Assembly: GCF_026262505.1 (NCBI RefSeq)
Contig: NW_026529273.1
Location: 124,001 to 188,000, forward strand
Length of the DNA stretch: 64,000 bases
Source: Trichomonas vaginalis G3
Lineage: Eukaryota > Parabasalia > Trichomonadida > Trichomonadidae
Direction of reading: 5' to 3'
Part shown: piece by piece, positions 40,370 through 50,243 of the stretch
How the letters are laid out: the number at the start of each line of letters is the position of its first letter
Position numbering within the stretch: the first letter of the stretch is position 1
Translations under genes and position numbers: made by a program
The notes under the pieces: generated by a model
What the model was told of the DNA's origin: nothing
Database searches by the model: none
The model's input: only the letters and a program-made list of their open reading frames with translations

Positions 40370-40846
40370 ATCACTGAGTTCAAGGTTATATTCATCAAAT
40401 ATTTCATTATTAAATGCAACTTCTGCTAGTTTATTTATTTTTTCAATACGATCATTTGAAAGTCTATCGTTTAATTTTTTCTGAAGTTTTTCATTTTCTA
40501 GTTCTGAAACTTTATTTGGATGATATTTAAACCCGTTAAATTCTTTTTCCTCAGTTTTGATCATTAATTTACAAAGAACTTTTGTGGTTGGAATTCGTTT
40601 AAACCATTTATCATTAATATTTGTTATAAATTCAATATCTGGAATTAATTCCCAAATTTTTGCATTTTCAATTAATTTATTATCAAATGCAAAAGCAATA
40701 GGTTTAATATTAAACTTACCTTTATAATATATACTTTCTACATAATCATCGAAATAAACATCTACTTGTTTAACATTTTCAAGAATTGGTGAAAGAACAT
40801 CCATTAATTGATTGACGGTTACGAATCTTGATCCACTCATTTTCAT
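40361..40846 (-). CDS. Unknown Polinton protein, 161 residues, copy A
   Basis: Begins MKMSGSRFVTVNQLMDVLSP and has a helical Lys/Asn/Glu-rich C-terminal half (LQKKLNDRLSNDRIEKINKL). Nearly identical in copy B (61751-62230). The first codons lie within the TIR. The last two residues and stop come from double-hairpin unit 4. No family recognised. Confidence 0.75.
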   Translation of the reverse strand: MKMSGSRFVTVNQLMDVLSPILENVKQVDVYFDDYVESIYYKGKFNIKPIAFAFDNKLIENAKIWELIPDIEFITNINDKWFKRIPTTKVLCKLMIKTEEKEFNGFKYHPNKVSELENEKLQKKLNDRLSNDRIEKINKLAEVAFNNEIFDEYNLELSDGL

Positions 40847-41651
40847 ACGAATTAAAAAAATAAATTATTCAAAAAATGTAAGACATGAATTTTTAAAGTT
40901 TATTTTTTTATTCATGAATGATAATTATATCTGATTTCTTTTACTCTCTCGTATATACTAGATTTAAAGAATTCAGAACTTTTACCATAATCTCCTAAAT
41001 GTTTTCTTATCCCTAACGTGTGCCAGTTATTATATGAAACTGTATAAACTTTATCTTTATCTTTACATCTTTCATCACTTCCAATATATTTATATCTCAG
41101 TTTTGATTTTGCATTTTCATATTCATTAACGTTTAATAATTCACAGTCTTCCTTTTTAAATAAATGTTTAAGATATTCAGGATTTAATACTCTACGTTTA
41201 TATGCTCCTAACTTAGTTCTAAAGGTTTTTCTACAAAATTTAGGAATTCCATCCTCTTTAATGTCATCAATGATTTCCATTTCATTATTTTCAATTTCTT
41301 CTTCTCGTTTATGAGGTCTTTGATTATGACTCCATTGATTCCATGAAATTAAATATTCTTTATCATTATATTTATACCTCATTAGCTTATTTTGGCTTTC
41401 ATATTCATTTAATAATTCACAATCTTCATTTTTAAATTGAAGTTTAACCCATTCAGGATTTAAACAATGTTTAATTAATCGCGGAATATCTGACATCATC
41501 TATATATAGCTTCTTTTATAAAAGATAAAAAAATAAATTATTTTAAAATTAATGTTAATTTTTTAATGATTTATAAATAAATATATTTTAATGCATCGTC
41601 TATATATAGATGTAACAAAAAAAGTCACTAAACCCGCACTCATCTACTACT
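40834..41651. repeat. Polinton A right TIR
   Basis: Inverted copy of 24640-25456, about 818 bp, differing by about one base in an A-run outside the gene. Followed by the ATTAAA duplication. Confidence 0.95.
40912..41499 (-). CDS. TIR-encoded two-repeat protein, right copy of A
   Basis: 195 codons, identical in protein sequence to the left-TIR copy at 24792-25379. Confidence 0.8.
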   Translation of the reverse strand: MMSDIPRLIKHCLNPEWVKLQFKNEDCELLNEYESQNKLMRYKYNDKEYLISWNQWSHNQRPHKREEEIENNEMEIIDDIKEDGIPKFCRKTFRTKLGAYKRRVLNPEYLKHLFKKEDCELLNVNEYENAKSKLRYKYIGSDERCKDKDKVYTVSYNNWHTLGIRKHLGDYGKSSEFFKSSIYERVKEIRYNYHS

Positions 41652-41901
41652 ATTAAATCAAAAAAATATCAATATTGATTCACTACATCTATGTTCGATA
41701 TAAAGATGTGCATAAATTTTCAAATATATTTTAATAGACATTTTTAAAATTAATAAATATTATTTTCATTACTGGGTATTTTTTCGGGCATGTTATAGTT
41801 CATGCATCCATGTTTCCAATTTTTATGAAAATACAGTGAGCTTACTTTAATATTATTCATTTATTAATCAACTCAATAAAATAACGACTTTCAAGAATCC
41901 C

Positions 41902-43446
41902 CTAAGTTTCATTGCTGGCACGTGCCTTTATTAAAAAGCCTTTAATAGTTTCATAACCATTTCTGTTAGCAATATCTAATGGAGTTTCATTTGAATTATT
42001 TCTAATATTAACATCTATACTTGGCTGATTACATAAATATTCACAAATATCAATATTGCAATTCATTACTGCCAGATGAAGAGGAGTATTTCCAGTTATA
42101 TCCTTCAAATTTATATCATAACCATACTGCATAAAGTATTTCAGAGCATCAACATTTCCATTTTTGGCAAATAAATGAATTATTGATTTGCCATGATTAC
42201 ATGTGTCAAACTTATTAGCACCACATTCAATGAAATCTTTGGTTAATTGAATATCTCCTCTGAAAGCAGAAGTAAGGAAAACATTATATAAAATTTTTGG
42301 CAGAGCAATTGTATGTGTTATATTATGAAAATAAAATATCGTGGCTAAATCTCTTTGATCTGAGGCTTCTTTAATTAAATTATAAACACCTTGGAATTTA
42401 GATTGATCCAAATCCATGTTATTGATTTTCTTTATTTTTGGTAAGAATTCACCAATCTTTTGAATAAAGTCTTTGTTATTTGCATTTTCTGATGTTAGGC
42501 TATTTATTTTTTCTAATTTTGAAGAGTTCTCTTCTTTCAATTTATCAATTTCATCTTTTAGAGATATGTTATCTCTTCTTAATCTTGCTAATTCATCATT
42601 CTGATTCAAAACATCTTGGTTAAGCTTCGAATTTTCTTTCTTCAATTCTATTAATTCGTCATTAATCGTAATAATTTTCTGATTTAGTTTTGCGATTACA
42701 TCTTCTGATTCTTTAATTTTATTGGCTCTTTCTTTTGATTTATCCATAACTGTTTTCAAAATTGATACAATTGATACTTGTCCATCAGTGGTTGATGAAT
42801 TATTAAGGGAATCTATAGCATCTCGAATTTCAACATATTCATCATCTAAATATGACATAAGATCAATGAATATCGGATTTTGTTTCACCAAAGAGAATAT
42901 AATGTTATTTGAACTTTTATTTCTATTTTTGAAACAAATCATTAATTTCTCAGCAAAATCTAGTCCTGCTTCAATAATAGAATCAATTAGACCATTATGA
43001 TTAATTGTGTCGATGTTTTCACATATGAAATCAAATATATTTTCATTGTTTCCAATATATTTACAATATTTAATCATTTTAAGTATATTCTCTGATGTGT
43101 ATTCAACATTTTTGAAATTGTTCATGAAGAATGACATCAAAGATTCACTTTTCATCACTTGTCCAAGATTGAATAAGTCAAAAGCAACGTTTTCTTCAAT
43201 ATTTTCTGGAACTTGTAGATTCAAAATTTTTTCGAACATCTTGTATGTGTCAGAGTTTTTGAGATCAACATAAAATCTAAATTCTTTTGTGGCTCGATTT
43301 AAATAGAATTCATTTTGCAATTTATTACAAATTGCTAAACCAATATAAAGATTTGTATCATAAACATGATCATTGATATATATCTTAATATGATGAGAGT
43401 CGAACTTTTGTAAAGATTCGCACACTTTAGCATAAATGTCACACAT
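41902..43446 (-). CDS. BTB-like / coiled-coil / ankyrin protein
   Basis: 514 codons from the ATG at 43446 (MCDIYAKVCESLQKF). The start is set by TCATTAATCAAA immediately before it; the frame runs 12 codons farther but only from GTG. Residues ~15-110 resemble a BTB-like fold (IYINDHVYD..., FRFYVDLKNSDTYKMF). A coiled coil spans ~240-335, and three to four ankyrin repeats lie at ~380-510 (SIIHLFAKNGNVDALKYFM, TPLHLAVMNCNIDICEYL, TPLDIANRNGYETIKGFL). This architecture is very common in trichomonads; the partner is unknown. Intact. Confidence 0.85.
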   Translation of the reverse strand: MCDIYAKVCESLQKFDSHHIKIYINDHVYDTNLYIGLAICNKLQNEFYLNRATKEFRFYVDLKNSDTYKMFEKILNLQVPENIEENVAFDLFNLGQVMKSESLMSFFMNNFKNVEYTSENILKMIKYCKYIGNNENIFDFICENIDTINHNGLIDSIIEAGLDFAEKLMICFKNRNKSSNNIIFSLVKQNPIFIDLMSYLDDEYVEIRDAIDSLNNSSTTDGQVSIVSILKTVMDKSKERANKIKESEDVIAKLNQKIITINDELIELKKENSKLNQDVLNQNDELARLRRDNISLKDEIDKLKEENSSKLEKINSLTSENANNKDFIQKIGEFLPKIKKINNMDLDQSKFQGVYNLIKEASDQRDLATIFYFHNITHTIALPKILYNVFLTSAFRGDIQLTKDFIECGANKFDTCNHGKSIIHLFAKNGNVDALKYFMQYGYDINLKDITGNTPLHLAVMNCNIDICEYLCNQPSIDVNIRNNSNETPLDIANRNGYETIKGFLIKARASNET

Positions 43447-43899
43447 TTTGATTAATGAGTTTAGCGGTTTTTTAATTTCCACTACATTTCATTTTTTATT
43501 TTTTCATGCCATTAACTGTTATGTTAATATGGATCGTAATTGGGGCCAACAAATGAGAAATTTGACTGTCAAGGAAAAGATTAAAATAAATTATAAGTAT
43601 AGAACTAATACATTATTTGTTACTATCTGTCAAAAGGTTTGTAGTGGGTGAAGACTCATAATTTTATGAAATTCGGAAAAAATATTTTGAAAAATTTGAG
43701 AAAAAGAATTTGTTATCCGAAATTTATTATTTAAAGCTCACAAACAATCAGATAAAAAAATCTTACCTATAAACAACAATAAAAAAATAAAATATTTTTT
43801 TTCAATTTTTCAATTTCAGTACGAAATTCATTAAGAATTCGTCAGTAATAGTAGTTGAAATAATCATGGATAAGATTTTATCGTTTTTCTTTTATCTGA
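43447..43899. other. Intergenic
   Basis: No supported gene; holds the TCATTA initiator of the gene at its left edge. Confidence 0.5.
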
Positions 43900-44478
43900 T
43901 TAATCATCGTCTTCTCTGATGCTATTTGCACCATTATTGTCTAAAGATACAAACAATGATAGGAATAGATTGAAAGCAAAATACACGGAAAGCAAAATAA
44001 TGCTACACATGAGATATTTTTTGCAAAATTTTGGGTAATCACCTATTTCGCTAACAATTTGTTCCTTGCAGTTGTCCCAAGCAATACAATTAAAACCAGT
44101 TTGCACATTATATAAATAGGGAGATAAATCGTAAGCAAAAATCGGAAAATAAATCTCTTCTAGGCTGTCCATAATAGAACCAGTAGATGTGTAAGATAGG
44201 ACTGAAAAGAGTAAGAGTATAAAAACGAAAAATGTATAAGATTGTTCCCAGCATTTGACATATCGTGTTATTCCGACAAATCCAAGAGTCAGTGTACATA
44301 CGGGGAGAATGATTTCAACCATCATTAATGGACGATGAAGCCAAACTCCGTATTCAAGTAATTTAGACATACGATTATATGGAATGCATACTAATGCAAG
44401 ATTCCAGATCAGTGTGATAAATGTTGTTGGTATGAAAATTAGGCTGATGACTTTTTGCTTTAATCTGATTTGAAACAT
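43900..44478 (-). CDS. Four-transmembrane, tetraspanin-like protein
   Basis: 192 codons from the ATG at 44478; a frame extension upstream begins only with TTG. Four hydrophobic segments occur: VISLIFIPTTFITLIWNLAL, PLMMVEIILPVCTLTLGFVG, YTFFVFILLLFSVLSY and MCSIILLSVYFAFNLFLSLF. A ~50-residue loop before the last contains CIAWDNCK and FCKKY cysteines, and the acidic tail ends REDDD. Topology and the Cys-bearing second loop fit tetraspanin-like proteins known in trichomonads; the classical CCG motif is not seen. Confidence 0.75.
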   Translation of the reverse strand: MFQIRLKQKVISLIFIPTTFITLIWNLALVCIPYNRMSKLLEYGVWLHRPLMMVEIILPVCTLTLGFVGITRYVKCWEQSYTFFVFILLLFSVLSYTSTGSIMDSLEEIYFPIFAYDLSPYLYNVQTGFNCIAWDNCKEQIVSEIGDYPKFCKKYLMCSIILLSVYFAFNLFLSLFVSLDNNGANSIREDDD

Positions 44479-44713
44479 TAATGTCACTTTTTTCAAAAAG
44501 AATTCGAAATTCTGATCTTCTAGGTTATAATTATGATTTTCTCATTAACACGGAATATAAGTGTATGATTCCTTTCTCCAAATTTAATACATTAGATCAT
44601 CAATTGATTCCGAAATTAAAAAAATGTCTGTAATTCAATAAGAATTAACGAAATAAAGCGTATTATATACTAATATTTACAAACAAACAGATTTAGAAGA
44701 AATGGATAAAATA
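44479..44713. other. Intergenic
   Basis: Short AT-rich gap, nothing recognised. Confidence 0.4.
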
Positions 44714-45697
44714 TTATTTGAAAACTTTGCATTTTTCTCTTAAAAAGGATTCTAACGGCTTATTTCTATTGTACTGATGGAAAAATGCAGGAACTGTTCC
44801 TATTTCTGACATTATTTGAACTTGTTTGTTTAAACGAATCGAATCTGTAGGTAAGCACCATTGCATTGTTAAATAGTTACCATTACAGCCAGTTAAATCA
44901 TATTTGATATTTTGCTCATCCAAAATATTCTCCCAAACAAGATAATTAAGAATTGGTTGGTCATAACTCGGTTTCCAGCAGGAAGTCCATTCATCTTGAG
45001 ATATCATCAAGTCAAGGAGCTGCAAATATGGCTTGACACCGCCAATAATTGATCCTGAGCATATAATATATCTATTTCGCATTTTATTCATCATTGTTTC
45101 GCCATAGCATGTTTTCATCCAATTTAAATTCCATCCACAAGAGCGGAAAGCATGTGGTTCAACAACAAAAAGCAGTCTGTCAGTAGAAATTTCTGGTCCA
45201 AAAGGATCTTTTTGGAAGTAAACATCAAAAGCATCTGCATGAAATACTCTGTCAACCCTATCTAAATTTTCACTAAGCCATTGTTGTTCAAATTCGTATC
45301 TAAGCATATGAGGCACATAATTTCTTTCTGGATGGAGATTTAGGCAATCATCTTTTATTTCAACATCTAATTCATTGAAAAGTGCTTGTATTTTGCTGTT
45401 AATTTGTATTTTCTTTGCAGCAAGAATTATAACTCTGCATTGTGAGCCAGTTGAACGAAGTGATCTAACTGCAAGCTCGAGACCTGGATGAAACTTATCT
45501 GCTGAGAATAAAATAACATCTCGTTTTGTACTTCCGCGATATAAATTTGATGAAAAATTGCAAGTATTTGGGTAAATGATCGTTTGTTGCTCATTTTGAC
45601 GTTGCGTAAACAAAAATACTATAAACGGTATTAAGAAACCTATGTAAATTAATGGAAAGAAAGTTCTATAAAATTTCAACATTGTTTTGGGATTCAT
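44714..45697 (-). CDS. Glycosyltransferase-like type II membrane protein
   Basis: 327 codons. TTTTCATTTTATTACA directly precedes the ATG and fits the initiator. A single N-terminal anchor (FFPLIYIGFLIPFIVFLF) is followed by a lumenal catalytic-type domain. RDVILFSADKFHPGLELAVRSLR resembles the first strand of a GT-A fold. RVFHADAFDVYFQKDPF contains a DxFDxxFQxDPF segment in the place of the metal-binding DxD. YIICSGSIIGG and a late FFHQYNRN complete the pattern. It probably transfers a sugar in the Golgi; donor and acceptor are unknown. Intact. Confidence 0.75.
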   Translation of the reverse strand: MNPKTMLKFYRTFFPLIYIGFLIPFIVFLFTQRQNEQQTIIYPNTCNFSSNLYRGSTKRDVILFSADKFHPGLELAVRSLRSTGSQCRVIILAAKKIQINSKIQALFNELDVEIKDDCLNLHPERNYVPHMLRYEFEQQWLSENLDRVDRVFHADAFDVYFQKDPFGPEISTDRLLFVVEPHAFRSCGWNLNWMKTCYGETMMNKMRNRYIICSGSIIGGVKPYLQLLDLMISQDEWTSCWKPSYDQPILNYLVWENILDEQNIKYDLTGCNGNYLTMQWCLPTDSIRLNKQVQIMSEIGTVPAFFHQYNRNKPLESFLREKCKVFK

Positions 45698-45902
45698 TGT
45701 AATAAAATGAAAATAAAATCATTGATTTATATGATATAGAATCAAACATGGCATATTAACTGATCAAGAACATTATACTTGAAAATTATATTTCATATGA
45801 ATATTTATCATAGGTAATTCATGCCATTTCATAGCGTAATGCATTTTATTTTGAAACAGCATAAAAATAATATGCATATTTTTATATAAGGAACACTTTA
45901 TT

Positions 45903-47582
45903 TTAGCGGAGATATGGTAATGCTGCATTGTTTGAATATTGCTGGGCCAAATCATAAGCAGTCTTATTTTTCTCATCCCTAGCATTTTTATCAATATTTG
46001 GAAGGGAGCAAAGATACTTGATAACTTCGATATTTTTATTTTTTGCTGCATAATGAAGAACTGTTTTGTTTTTATAGGATTTGGCATTAATGTCAATTTT
46101 TGGAAGGGAACAAAGGTATTTAACTACTTCTATATGATTATTTTTAGCAGCATAATGGAGAGCTGTTTTTAATGAGATGTCTTTTGCATTTACATCAATA
46201 TTTGGAAGAGAACAAATGTATTTTATTATTTCATCAGTTCCATATTCAGCTGCAAAATGAAGATGAGTTTTATTGCCAATATCTCTTGAATTTATATTAA
46301 TTTGTGGAAGAGAGCAAAGATATTTAATTATTTGCATCTTATTGCTTTTAACTGCATATTGGAGAGCAGACATCTTCATATGATCTTTTGCATTAATATC
46401 AATATTTGGAAGGGAGCAAAGATATTTAATTACATCACTATTATCATTTTGTGCTGCATAGTGAAGGGCTGTTCTTTGGAAACCATCAATTGGATTAATA
46501 TCAATATTAGGAAGAGAGCAAAGATATTTAATGATTTCAGCATTGGTATTTTGTGCGGCATAATGAAGAACACTAAATTGATAACGATTTCTAACATTCA
46601 GATTAATTTTTGGATTTGAACCAAAACATTTAATGACATCAGGATTTTCATTTAAAGCTGCATAAAAGATGGCAGACATATGATTTATATCTTCAATATC
46701 TAAATCTTTAATTGGAAGATTTGTTAAATATTTAACAACACTTGAATTAGTGTTTTGAGCTGCATAACGAAGAATTGTTCTGTTGAAACTGTCTTTAACA
46801 TTGAGATCAACATCCGGAATTGAGCAAATATACTTGACAAACTCAGCATTACTATATTGAGCTGCATAGTGCAAAGCTGTTTGCCCACTTACATCTTTTA
46901 TATTAATATCAAAATCAGGAAGTAATGAAAGATGCTTTATAACTTCGATATTACTGTATTTAGCTGCATAATGGAGCACTGTCATGCCATAATTATCTTT
47001 TGCATTGATATCAAAACTTGAAATGAAGGAAAGATTTTTAATTGCTTCGGTATCATTTTGTTGAGCTGCATAATGAAGAAGTGAATTTCCTTTTTTATTT
47101 TTAACATGACAAAATCCAGATTTTTCTGCAAATAAAATAGTATCTGTATCGTCGTTATCAATAGCTCCTAATAATATATAGTATATCTTCTCAAAATCGC
47201 TTGGATTTTTATTACATTTTAATAATTTTTTCGCATTTTCACAGTCAGGTGGTTTTTCATATGTAATTCGTGTTCGGATGAAATACGATATATCAGATAT
47301 GATATTACAATTGTACATTTCTGATAAAAAACTTAAAATTTTAAAAGCTGATTCATTATTCTCAATATTGGCAATTTTAACATGTTGTGCAAGTGAAAAG
47401 ACTTCTGAACTTTGAAAATTCTTACTAATGATTGTAAATGTTTCAATGAACTGCTGAGGTGAAAATGAACATGAATCAAAGATCTTAGAGAGCTCTGGTA
47501 TGGTCCTCATATCAATAAATTGTTCGTCATTATACCAATTGTCAAGATCTTTTGCATAGGCTTCATAGTCAATTGAAGTCAT
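45903..47582 (-). CDS. Ankyrin-repeat protein with trichomonad N-terminal domain
   Basis: 559 codons. Residues 1-150 form a helical N-terminal domain (FSPQQFIETFTIISKNF, SFLSEMYNCNIISDISYFI) typical of the ankyrin family that has expanded in trichomonads. About twelve ankyrin repeats follow to the end, built on the unit DxNAKDxxxxTALHYAAxxxNxEVIKYLCSLPNI; several units are near-identical, indicating recent repeat duplication. TCACAATTGAATA precedes the ATG. Likely a protein-binding scaffold. Intact. Confidence 0.9.
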   Translation of the reverse strand: MTSIDYEAYAKDLDNWYNDEQFIDMRTIPELSKIFDSCSFSPQQFIETFTIISKNFQSSEVFSLAQHVKIANIENNESAFKILSFLSEMYNCNIISDISYFIRTRITYEKPPDCENAKKLLKCNKNPSDFEKIYYILLGAIDNDDTDTILFAEKSGFCHVKNKKGNSLLHYAAQQNDTEAIKNLSFISSFDINAKDNYGMTVLHYAAKYSNIEVIKHLSLLPDFDINIKDVSGQTALHYAAQYSNAEFVKYICSIPDVDLNVKDSFNRTILRYAAQNTNSSVVKYLTNLPIKDLDIEDINHMSAIFYAALNENPDVIKCFGSNPKINLNVRNRYQFSVLHYAAQNTNAEIIKYLCSLPNIDINPIDGFQRTALHYAAQNDNSDVIKYLCSLPNIDINAKDHMKMSALQYAVKSNKMQIIKYLCSLPQININSRDIGNKTHLHFAAEYGTDEIIKYICSLPNIDVNAKDISLKTALHYAAKNNHIEVVKYLCSLPKIDINAKSYKNKTVLHYAAKNKNIEVIKYLCSLPNIDKNARDEKNKTAYDLAQQYSNNAALPYLR

Positions 47583-48339
47583 TATTCAATTGTGAAGAGT
47601 TCTATTGAAAATCGTTTACCATCTCATAAATTTGCATACTTTTTAATTAGATATTAATATATATCTAGATATGATCCAAAAAGAGAGGGTTTTATTCATC
47701 ATATTCAAAAATTTAATATAATTTTCTTCATTCTATATATAACTTTCTGCTGATTGACTATTTTTGTGCATGCATTTCAATTAGCCATACAATCCATCCA
47801 GACAAATAGTCCAAACACACTATGCATGCAAGGATTATTCGAGTGTTTGGCAGTATTGCTGAATATGACCTTGTTTGACACTAATTTCTTCTGGATGCTC
47901 ATGAACCGAATGAAATCGCCCTTCATAGAGATGATATAATATTAGAAATCATTAGAACAGTTCTTCTATGATAGGAGAGGAAAAAAAGATCTCATATTGC
48001 TGAATGCATTGAGGAACAGCTTTCAACAAATGAATTGTCGTTGTTGAAAAATAAAGTTGAAATTTTTATCTATATTGCAATATAACGATATCTTTTGGGT
48101 GAAAAACACATGTAAAAGCACTATGTGATTTAATCTACACTAACATTTTCGAGCCATATTTATTCCGAGTAATGAACCGGAAATAGATGAATGGGAAATC
48201 TGATTGAAATAAGGTGGAAAGTAATAAGAAATTAATCTAAAATCTACTTTTATAAAACAGTCATGTTCATATGTAGCAAAAATATTTGAAAATCCATAAA
48301 ATATTATATTTATTATTTATTCCTCTTCAAAACTTTCAT
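47583..48339. other. Intergenic
   Basis: About 760 bp without a supported gene. A short frame at 47754-47939 has no family resemblance. Confidence 0.45.
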
Positions 48340-48651
48340 TCAAGAATTTAAATTTGCACCATGTGAAAGAAGAAGTTTAATTACTTCTTTACTATTGTTA
48401 CATATTGCATCAATGAAAGCTGTTTTTCCATCAATATCTTTTTCATTGATATTTGCACCATGATCTATAAGAGATTCAACCATTTCTTTGGAATTATACA
48501 TTGCCACATAATGAAGAGCAGTTTTCCCATATTTATCTTTTTCATCAACATTTGGATTGTATGAAAGGAGAAGCATAATTGTTTCCTTATTATTAGCAAT
48601 TGCTGCAAAATGAAGAGCTGTACATCCCATTTCATCTTTTTCATCGACATT
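48340..48651 (-). pseudogene. 3' part of a host ankyrin gene split by Polinton B
   Basis: Ankyrin repeats (TALHFAAIANNKETIMLLLS, TALHYVAMYNSKEMVESL, KTAFIDAICNNSKEVIKLLLS) end with SHGANLNS and a stop. The upstream half lies at 63038-64000. Across the 6-bp duplication the two halves are in the same frame (...HHVNV then DEKDEMGCTALHFAA), so the host gene was uninterrupted before the insertion. This part no longer has its own start or promoter. Confidence 0.9.
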
Positions 48652-49459
48652 AGTAGTATATGTGGGCGGGTTTTGTGACTTTTTTTGTTACATCTATATA
48701 TAGACGATGCATTAAAATATAATTTATAAATCATTAAAAAATTAACATTAATTTTAAAATAATTTATTTTTTTATCTTTTATAAAAGAAGCTATATATAT
48801 AGATGATGTCAGATATTCCGCGATTAATTAAACATCATTTAAATCCTGAATGGGTTAAACTTCAATTTAAAAAGGAAGATTGTGAATTATTAAATGAATA
48901 TGAAAGCCAAAATAAGCTAATGAGGTATAAATATAATGATAAAGAATATTTAATTTCATGGAATCAATGAGTCATAATCAAAGACCTCATAAACGAGAAG
49001 AAGAAATTAAAATAATGAAATGGAAATCATTGATGACATTAAAGAGGATGGAATTCCTAAATTTTGTAGAAAAACCTTTAGAACTAAGTTAGGAGCATAA
49101 CGTAGAGTATTAAATCCTGAATACATAAAACATTTATTTAAAAAGGAAGACTGTGAATTATTAAACGCTAATGAATATGAAAATGCTAAATCAAAACTGA
49201 GATATAAATATATTGGAAGTGATGAAAGGTGTAAAGATAAAGATAAAGTTTATTCGGTTTCATATAATAACTGGCACACGTTAGGGATAAGAAAACATTT
49301 AGGAGATTATGGTAAAAGTTCTGAATTCTTTAAATCTAGTATGTACGAGAGAGTAAAAGAAATTAGAAATAATTATTTTCATGAATGAAAAATAAACTTT
49401 AAAAATTCATGTCTTACATTTTTTGAATAATTTATTTTTTTAATTCGTAAGAAAATGAG
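48652..49459. repeat. Polinton B left TIR
   Basis: About 0.8 kb, inverted copy of 62225-63037; contains a broken copy of the TIR gene. Confidence 0.9.
48803..49388 (+). pseudogene. TIR-encoded two-repeat protein, left copy of B, broken
   Basis: Clear homologue of the 195/196-residue TIR protein; broken in a few places. The right-TIR copy of the same element is open. Confidence 0.85.
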
Positions 49460-49686
49460 CGTCAAAACTAACAACGTTAAAAAATTAGGATTCACAAACG
49501 AGGAAATAAAGGATATATTAGATGTGGTGGGGTTGAAAACGATAAAGAAATAATCGAAAAATTAGAAACTTACCGTTCAATCATTAAACTGAGTGAAGCA
49601 AAAATAAAAGAATTTAATAGAATAAATAAATTGATTGGAAGAGATGAATTTAATAAAGATGAATTTTTAAACTCAATCCAAATTTA
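49455..49686 (+). pseudogene. Leftover of early-region genes, copy B
   Basis: A short remnant related to the genes at 25444 and 31814 of copy A. The polymerase and integrase genes found between those in A are not present in B. Confidence 0.7.
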
Positions 49687-49848
49687 ATTTTTATTCCTCT
49701 TTGACAACATCTCTCTTTCCATCATTACTGCATAACCACATTTTCTCAATTTTAGTGGTTTGTTATTTTTAACATGTTCTTGCATCATTTTTATCATTTC
49801 CTCCCTTGTTATGATTCGTGGTAAATTTTGAGCTTGTGGGGTATTCAT
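49684..49848 (-). CDS. 54-residue conserved Polinton microprotein, copy B
   Basis: Same length and protein sequence as 32083-32247 in copy A, with silent base differences (for example in the codons for GYA and LSK). Retained while neighbouring genes decayed. Confidence 0.75.
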   Translation of the reverse strand: MNTPQAQNLPRIITREEMIKMMQEHVKNNKPLKLRKCGYAVMMEREMLSKRNKN

Positions 49849-49888
49849 TTATGATAAAAATAAAAATTTGTTATCACTTATTTTATCG

Positions 49889-50206
49889 TTAATGTTTTCA
49901 GGTCATTCAATAATTAATTATTTTTGAAGAACTGAAGGTGTCACTACGTCACCATGTGTCACTCGGTTAATTAACTTCTCTGAAAAAATGTGACAACATG
50001 ACATTTTGACAACAGTCATGGAAATGATTTGTCATGACTTCATCGTAATGAGTGTAAATAACCCAAAAATAATGTTTACGTTAATGGTTTCAGGTTATTC
50101 AATAATTAATTATTTTTGAATAACTGAAGGTGTCACTACGTCACCATGTGTCACTCGGTTAATTAACTTCTCTGAAAAAATGTGACAACATGACATTTTG
50201 ACAACA
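49889..50206. repeat. Two 126-bp direct repeats left of the primase-helicase gene
   Basis: 49889-50014 and 50081-50206 differ at about three positions. Each contains TGTCACTACGTCACCATGTG and a following TCACTCGG, giving three spaced (T/C)GTCAC words. The same sequence, inverted and somewhat diverged, lies right of the gene (52630-52744). Confidence 0.9.
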
Positions 50207-50243
50207 CAGCAGGATTAATGCAAAAATAAATTCAAATCATACT

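Larger units (their letters stand above)
24640..41651. mobile_element. Polinton/Maverick copy A, 17.0 kb, broken in several places
   Basis: Terminal inverted repeats start AGTAGTAGATGAGTGCGGG at both ends. They are flanked by an exact 6-bp duplication ATTAAA (24634-24639, 41652-41657), which is the Polinton hallmark. Parts in order: TIR gene, unknown gene, polymerase B, integrase, two small convergent genes, fiber, three unknown genes, a 299-residue protein, packaging ATPase, major capsid protein, a small lytic-peptide-like pair, two small genes and the second TIR gene. The near identity of the two TIRs and the perfect target duplication suggest a recent insertion. I count roughly eight breaks, so it looks like a young but inactive copy. 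Confidence 0.95.

Noticed and set aside
24634-41657. Two separate elements joined (polymerase side and capsid side)
   Set aside because: A single pair of near-identical TIRs with one exact 6-bp duplication encloses both sides, and copy B shows the same end-to-end order for the capsid side.
47754-47939. 61-residue frame in the 47.6-48.3 kb gap
   Set aside because: No family resemblance, no initiator motif at its start, and unremarkable composition.
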